From Rhyacophila brunnea (Eukaryota; Arthropoda; Insecta; Trichoptera; Rhyacophilidae), in contig JAGYXB010001611.1 in assembly GCA_022495005.1 (NCBI GenBank), positions 181,309 through 245,308 on the forward strand: 64,000 bases of DNA, written 5' to 3'. The notes below the pieces were generated by a model, which was not told where the DNA came from, ran no database searches, and saw only the letters and a program-made list of their open reading frames with translations. Each line of letters starts with the position of its first letter. The first letter of the stretch is position 1. Positions 51,901 to 60,900 of the stretch are shown here, in pieces. A program made the position numbers and the translations under genes.

Positions 51901-54900
51901 GGACTTATAATTTTACAATTAGAGATTGTAAAACAGATACCGCAAGCTGTTACATGTAGCATGAAGGGATTGCTGGTCAGGGATCTGATCAAAAAGCATC
52001 GTGCTTCGTACAGCATTTGCAGAATCTTCAAGAAACAGTAACTAATATAGTAGCCCATTCAGACTCCTGTCCAGGGCAAAACAAAAACATAAACTTTTCT
52101 TCAGCATTGTCTTATTTTGTCAGTGAATCACAAATACTTGGAAGTGGGACACACCAGAATGGAATGCGATACGGATCATGCCCGCATAGAAAAAGCTAAA
52201 AAATCTATTAAACTTAACATTAACATCCCACAAGACTGGTACCAATTTGTACGAACTGTACGAGGCAAACATCCGTTTAATGTGGTGGAAATGTCAGCAG
52301 AAACTTTTCTCTCTTATTCAGACTTACTGAAAACCACTTTGAAGGACTTTGAATGTGTGAGTGTCCTGTAAAAAAGAACCACACATTATAGACGTGTAAT
52401 AGTGTGTGTTGCAACCTTCAAATAGATCAATATTGAACGAGCGTCATCGCGTAAACCGGAGCAGTTGTCAGAATGAAGGACAAGCGTATTCTTTACATTT
52501 GTTTAAGTTTAACCATTTTCTTACACACTCGAGATCGGTTGCCTGTTATTTCACACCCGTTAAGTATTTAAGTTCACATTATATCTGGGTTCCCTGGTAA
52601 ATACAATTAATAATAGCACATACATATTTTTGTAATTTTCAATCAATTATTTTTCGCAGATGTATATTTGTAAACATGGCAGACCAGCACGACACAATAT
52701 TCCCCGAGATCCTGGACACATTGAAATCCACCCTCACCCCATCGTCAGAACACTACCGCACGGCCATCGTCACTCTGGGACACATTGCCTTCAATCTGCC
52801 AGACAAGTATCCCGTTCAGATTAAGAACATTGTCTCCAGAAAGGTACGACTATTTTACATGCCAATAACTTCATGATTACTTCACATATTGAACAAAACA
52901 CTCTTTCTCAATGAAAATGTAGCTTTTATATTATATGAGTTTATGCAATAGTTTGAAAACCACTGTGCTGTAAGATAAATCAACGTCAGTGTCCTATTTC
53001 ATGTTATGATATAATCATACACCCTTAATTGTCATCTCTCTAGTCATATGTGGTGCAAAATGAAATCCACACAATATAAGATGTCTAAATATGTGATTGA
53101 ATTTTTTTGTTATGTTGCAGATTGTAAAAGAGCTTCTAGTAAAAGAAACACGAGAAACAGAGAGCGGTGAGGTTTCGGAGGGAGACTGGTGCGCGGAGGC
53201 AGACCTGCCCATGGAGACGCGCTGCAAAGTGGAGGGACTCAAGACCATGGCTCGCTGGCTTTTGGGCCTCAAGAGGGACGAGCTCTCAGCGCAGAAGACC
53301 TTCCGAATGCTCAATGCATTCATCCTGCACAAAGGAGACTTACTACAGGTATTATAGTTTCACTTCATTGTTTGTCAATATTGTTGCAGTATTGTATTGC
53401 TAATCGCTAATATGTAAAGTTCTTTGGAATTGGAAGACCAATGTTGGACTTCTGAATGTTGCCACTTGAAAGTTACTTTCCGTAGCGTCACCAACTTAAT
53501 ACTGCTCAAATTACATGAGCAGATTCACCAATCGTTGTGAGCGATCATCAACCTTTAGCAATTACACACAACAATTCAGGTACAAATTGGATTGTCCCAG
53601 TGCTTGTTTTGATTGGTCCATAACATATCATATTGTACCTATTACCACAAGTCAGAAAATGCAGATACAACTGAACTTGTATAGCAGAGACTTGCACACG
53701 TCTGAACAAATCACATATTTTTCATTGTGTTTTTCAACGACATTGTTCAAGCGTAAACTGACAGTCTTCAAGTATACTTTGCCATTTACAGTAAAACCTC
53801 GTTAATACGAATTCCATGGGACCGAAAATCGAAAAAAAATTCGAATTACGAATTATGAAATGTATGGGGGGAAAATATTAAAATTTTATAAAAAAAAATT
53901 TTTTGATTTTCATTAATTTCGTTTCCAATCATAGATGTCCCTACCGAATTGGGTCATAAAATGTTAGGATTATTTTTATTACCTTCATAAAATAAGTAAT
54001 TTTTGATGTTTTAAAAAAAGTCTCACAATTTTCAACAATTGGCTCATGAAATAGTGTGCTTTATTACAATTTATTGAATATATTTAGATGCCAGGACTCT
54101 CGAAATCATTTCGAATTACGAAATTTGAATTAAAGGTATGGTTTTATATGAAAATAATGTTCAAGGGACTTTTTTTTCGGGAAAATTTCGAATTACAGCG
54201 AATTTCGAATTATCAGTGTTCTTACTAACGAGGTTTTACTGTAGCTGGCTTTACAAAATCATGTTCTTAGCGGTTTCTCTGGTAACAAAATATGAAGCTT
54301 CATTTGAAATGCAGGCTGTTCACATGTTGAGTGTTATAAACAGGGGAGAATTAGCAACATTTGTTGACAGTGTTTTTGAAATTGTTTTGCAGCAAGGTCA
54401 ACTGTCACGAGCGGAGATGTCTCATCTACGGCTGGCAGCAGGAGTAGCCATGTTGAAAATCTGCGAACAGAAAGGAGTCGGTGACCAATTCACCGCAGAC
54501 CAGTTCTATAATCTGTCACAGCTCATGGTGGTGAGTTTTACTCTTTTATCGTCGTTGAAACTAGAAAATTGTGTAACTCCAAAAACACTACTTTACAGGA
54601 GAGACAAAAAACATTATGGTTTCCTATACAAATGTATGGTTTTGGAGTGAAATCATCCATGATTTAACAATGATACAATTTTTCTGGAATTATAAAATTT
54701 GCAAGACGGATATATATTATCAACGGCCACTAGATGGCATTCAAAGTCAATTTTCGATTAAAACGGAGTTACACAATTTTCTAGTTTCAACGACGTTATG
54801 TATATTGAATGCCAAAAAAATATCCCCTGACATTGTTTCTCTTTTTACACAGTGTTTTATCTGTTGTAAACCTATTTGTACGTGGAATTTACACATCCTT

Positions 54901-57900
54901 CATTACAGGCAATAATTTGTTTATGCATACAATGATAAATGACTAAAATGCCATCCTTATCTATTTCATCAGGACGAGGTACCTCAGGTACGTGAAGTGT
55001 TTGCCACGAAGCTTCATAGGGGCTTGTCAAAGGGCATCCCCAACAAATGTCTCCCGCTGGATTTCATGGGCGTGTACTCGCTGGCGGGTCGCGAACCCGA
55101 CAAGCGTCTCCGAGCCCTCGTGCGCCAGTTCATGGTCGCCGATGTCACTCGCAGACGAGACTATATCAAAACTATCACCGTAGGAACGCAAGGTTTGCAA
55201 TTTTTACTTTTCTAAACTTTGTTAGGTCTGCAAAGTACTTGCTTCTATTCTTTATTATTATATGTAATATCTCACTCACCTAATAGATCATCGTTTACCA
55301 AATGGGTTCTGTTAGAGGTGCATATTATTTTTGTGTGAAACGATTTTGATGAAGAAGCCTAGCTAAAAATATTTCACTCATACTTAAAACTCTGCTATAC
55401 GAAGCGGTACAGTTTATTTATTTAATGAAAAATCGACCATTACAGTCACAATGACTTAAAATGCAGAAGATATGGGAAATCATTTTTGCATTCAGATATC
55501 TATTGGGACATGAAGTAAAGTTCTGATGGAAAGTTTCAACTGTGGCTTGACATATTGTGTACTTGATATATTTTCTGGATCATAAATTTCCATTAACTTG
55601 TTGACCGCGGAGCATTTAAATTACTAGTTAATCACCGCATTTAAATAACATGCTATTTATATCGAATGGCCAATTAATTAGTGTACAACAGGTATGCTGT
55701 CCGCGTTGAAAGGATTAATAAACTTTTTCTTGGTACATATTCTAAAATTGTATATTTGCTGTTATTTTCATAAAATTAAATGATTTATGTAGAAACTAAC
55801 ATTTTTTGTTGTAATACTAAGGCCCTCCTCCCACGGAGCAACTGAAGTCCAACGGAACTAAAACTAAAATTCCAACCAGTATCTAGCCAATGTATTTAAA
55901 TGGCGGCTCGCTGACGGCGAGACTGAAATCTCTCAGCTTCAAAACGGTCGTGAAGAGACGCGACATGCTAGTTGCGCGGTCTCTGAAGTTTCCAGTCACC
56001 GTAAAACAGTGGTACCAACATCATTAGATTCGGGCAAAAATCATATTTTCTTACCAAAATTGGTAGCACTGCGAACAAGTGTCATGCTATAAAAACCATT
56101 AACAACCCAAGACATCAAAAGTACAAGATAAGCAAAATTGAAATAACCTAATTGTATTCGAGTAAACGCAGCAGCGTGCGTGTTGTCGGTTTTTGTACAA
56201 AACAGCTGATGGTCCAGTTTGACAGTTAGAGGTTATGTGATTTTTATTTCAAGTGGCTTCAGTAGCGCCGTGTGCGAAGCATCACATTGGTCAGTTTATG
56301 AGTACCATCACCAACCAGTTCCGCCAGATTTCAGTTGCGCCGTGGGAGGAGGGCCTAATGCAAGGAATTCCCATCTCAGTCTGGGTTCCAGAAAACAAAT
56401 CTCTAAAGCACAAGTTTGAAGTCAGCTACAAATGAATCTGATATGCATAATGACACACTTTAGTTACCGTAGTATTATATATATACATATCCTTTTTCAG
56501 CTTCACTTTCATAATTATGTACGTAATCTCTTTATGCTTAGAAAATGGTTTTTTTCATTGTCTTTGGTTTGTTACTATTTTCAGTTGAGAAAGCAATCGG
56601 CCAGCTTCCACATATACTTCCCGACTACATGCTGGTCTTCTCTGTTCCTATTCTTGCTCACGATCCAGCTTTCGATAGATTTGACAGTGTAGAACAATTA
56701 AAAGTAAGTCAGACAACGATTAATATGTACTGCATTGTAAATATGATCCGATAATTGGGAATCACAAGAAAGAGGTGAGCGAGACAAGTCGATGCGTCAG
56801 GAGCCGTGTAAACTTTCTTTTTTTACCATATTCGATCTTAAGAAGATATATTAACCCTTTCTAAGCGTTACGAATCCCGACTTAGTACAACAGTGCGCGT
56901 TGTTATTTCAAGCATCAATAAATCGTAATAAATGTCAGTCAAACATACACAAATAGAGTAGTAAAAAAATCGGAGTCAAGTTCAAAAATGATTATGACAG
57001 AACCTAATATTTTATGTGACTCTAAAAATAAACATTCGTCGCCTAAAACTGATAAGAAATCACGAACAAGATTTCTTCATTGAAAAAATGCCGGCTTACT
57101 CGAGCGGCGCCATGACACTTACGAAATGGTGCTGGACTAATGCGTCAATGACAGATTAACAAGTGTAAGAACAGTTCAGTATTATAGTCTACGGCTACGA
57201 TTTCGACAAATATGTCATACACATAATGAATAATAATATGGTTTATGACTTTAATGAGCATTTTTGTTGAGTGTGTTAAAAAAATATCAGTCATAAATAG
57301 CTCATTTTTATAGCATCCAGGACATCTCAAACTGTGTAACTTTTATTTGAACTCTCATACACATTGCAGCACTGCAGGTCGAGTATAAATAAATCATCCT
57401 TGAGAACTACTGGCTATTTGAGAGTAATGTACTTACCACCAGTGCCTGGTTTGTACCTACCATTGACCCTGAACTGAATGGAATCGAATGACACATAGTT
57501 TATAACAAAACGGTTTATTTTTCGAATACCAATTAGGCTATTACAATTCGTAAAATATTAAATTTCAAACACTTTTTGCACTTCTAAATGCTTTATAGTC
57601 ACCACAATTTTATTTTCAAGTTCATTTGTTTTTTTTTTATTATATTACTTCAATAACCTGTGGGTCTATTCTATACTTATCGAACACTAAAGTGATAAAT
57701 AGTATCAAACTTAGGGTAGGTTTGTATCAAAATATTAGCACTTATTGTAACAATTACACGAAGTTGGTTTTTATTGTTGCAATAAGTGCTATATTTCAAC
57801 AGCAGCAAGATAGGTGCTGTTAAAATATAGCACTTATTGCAACAATAAAAACCAACTTCGTGTAATTGTTACAATAAGTGCTAACATTTTGATACAAACC

Positions 57901-60900
57901 TACCCTAAGTATGATAATATTTATTACTTTATCACTTTAGCGGTCGATAAGTATAGAATAGACCCACTGGTACTAGAATAGGTAATCTCTTATTTTATTA
58001 TAATGACATGATAGTAAGTAACTCGAGTTATTTTCGACTATAAATATAAGAAGAATTCTCCATAAAAAAAAATAGTAGTCATGAATCAAACCCTTTTGAA
58101 TAGTGTTACGAAAAAAATAATTCTCAAGTGTCTGTCTCACACCAGCAGACGATGATTTGCGCGCAGTGTATAAAAATTCAGTAGCGCGGGACCTGGTGTT
58201 AGCGTAATACGACAATTTCCGCATTTATGCGGGAACGGGCATCTGATTGTTCGTGTCTTTTCTTTATAAATGGCTGATAACTAGGGTAAATAAATAATTT
58301 TTGTCTGTTTCACCTAATTCTATAACCAGAAAATAGTATTTAAAAATGTTAATCAATGATAAACAAAGAGACATATTGAATCGCGGACTCCTAGGTATAT
58401 TTAAATGACACCTTGTTCAAATTATTTTCCGAAACTATTTACTTGCGGATAATATAATAGCAGATAGGCGAATGAATGCAATCTCCAAAAGCATTCCTTT
58501 TGTAAAAATATTTTGTAAATTCACTTTGATCAATGTAAATTTCGAATATTCTATTTAACAGTTTACGCACCAAATAGTTTTTCAATCATTAAAAAACAAT
58601 ATAACTTATTATATCGCAAACTCGTATCGTTACAAACACGTCAGTCAAATGTCTTCGAAGCACATGCACTAAGAAGCGATAAGACACTATATACGCGGCA
58701 AATTTGAATTGGCCCGATGACTGATATTTTTTTATTCAAGACACGCTCCCGAAAAATATTTATTTAAATTAGATAGAACAAAAGTTTAGGCAATCCATTG
58801 ACAGATGTCAAGAGAAGGATGATTTCTGAATAAATTAAATCAATGTTCGAATTATTCGCGCCTGGCCGAAAGGAGTACTAGGCAAACGAAAATCGAAATG
58901 ACTTTAGTCAGCTGACGCGCGGATGACTCGCGCGTATAGGCTGACTAAAGTCAGTTGCCGCGTTAGAAAGGTTATTAACAGATTTTTTTTTTGTTTTTAC
59001 GAGAAATTGATGTTACCCACTTGCTCAACCTATTAGGTCCATACTCTGGGTCCAAACACATTGAAAAACAACATCTAAATTATTTCCCAACCCGGGACCT
59101 ACGCCATTATAACCACTCGGCCATCTTGGCCGTGTAAACACTAAGCGATATCGAATAATGCTAACAACCATGGTCAATATACAAGTTAGTGTCACCTACT
59201 TCTTGCGTAAATGGTATTTGTACACCTCATTTTAACAGTGGCATCTCTTCACTGTACATATTTGTTTAAAAATTTATTGCCCCAACTTTTACAGCATTTT
59301 GGAGTCTTTTTTCCATAAAGCCCTTCTGCACAAGTGGTAGAGTGGGTAGCTTCTATTGCCGTGGGTCATGTACTCCAATCCCGCATCTGGTAAATTCACA
59401 TGTTTTTCCTGAGCCGTTCCTAATTGTTCGAGCAAGTGCTTAACATCAACGCCAGATTGTGGAGATACTGAAAAAAAACATCTGTATTAAATCGAAAGGA
59501 AAAAGGGCATAACCCTCGGTTTTTTCAAAATAGGTTTTATTGCATAATAATGTTGTACACTACTAAATACACGTTGTGTCCAAAGGATGTAAGCTGCAGA
59601 TGCCGATTTATTATCTAAATTTAGCTTCCTGTTTTTAAAAAAAGAAGAGGGACGTGACATGGGAAAAACGACTTAACCATCATTTTTGTTGGATTTTTTT
59701 TTTAATAACTCAATAATATCAGATTAGGGATATATAAACCAAATTATTAATTATCATGCACGTCAAGGCTATGTCTATTTTTCATTTTAACTTTGACCGA
59801 AAACTATAACAATAACGTATTTGTGCATCCTGTTAAATTTAATTTGTGTGGATTACGCCCTTTTTTCTTTCCACAGTCGAAATGATAATATTTTAATACA
59901 TTTGAAAAGTTAAGTATCATTCCAACTTTGTTTTCAATCGACGTTTTAGGTCTAACCAACAAAATAACAAAAAATTGTTATGAATTTATGTTGATTATTG
60001 ATGTCGTATTGTAGAATTTTCAAAATGTAATTTTTTAACGGTTGGCAAAGCATATCCTTTAATTAAGTAGCTTGATATGTATATAATTATTTCATTTGGA
60101 AATAACTATGCTGTTTTTAATAGTTGTCGAATGATCTTTTGTTTGTGTTTTAACAGGTAGTGAAACAATGCCTCTGGTTTATCCTGGAGCCTTTGATAAT
60201 GCGTAATGACTTCTATTGCTACGGCTTCTACAAAAATCTCATAGACCGAATGAAAAATCACAAAGACGCAATCAACGAAGAAGACGAATCAATGAATTAC
60301 GTATGTTTCGTTTTATTGTACTTTACATGTATCTGTAGTTGTTATCTGATTGACATAATACTGTCACTGCAAATATCATTGTAGATTCCACAAAAATACT
60401 ATTGTTTGTTGATTGCCATTGAATAAATAAATTCTAGCTCTTATTATGCTATGTTATACTGCTCCCATAAGCAAAAAGGCAGTTATTTGCCAAAGTCACA
60501 TTTTGAGATAAAGAGACATTAACGTTTTTTCTACTTTTCTTAAAAAAAAATTTTAAAATGTTAATGAATCATTTGATATATTATGGTATAAGCAAAAACC
60601 AGAATATTTTCAATCGATGCTGTGTTTTTACTTATGAAACTCGTTATAATGTCTTTTTATTTAGAATAACTACCGTTTTTGTGAAAAAAAACGAAAAACA
60701 ATATGTCAATTATTATACTGAAATAAATTTTATACCGCTTTTGACTTTATGTCAAATGGTTCAGAATTTCACGTAGAGCAATATCTATAGACTAATTCAA
60801 TTTGTGATTTTTGTCGAAAAGCTGCCTTTTTCCTTATGAGGGCAGTATACCACATCAGTGATTTATGAAATTATAATCGATTTACCACAATAGGCGGCCA

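Noticed and set aside
54138..54392. Open frame running into PDS5 exon 15, suggesting a longer exon
   Set aside because: The extension crosses the pogo-like MITE and lacks PDS5-like sequence; the AG at 54391-54392 gives the correct phase and family match.
56219..56435. Overlapping 60-66 aa frames before PDS5 exon 17
   Set aside because: They read through the right end of the Harbinger-type MITE 55821-56355 and intron; no PDS5 similarity.
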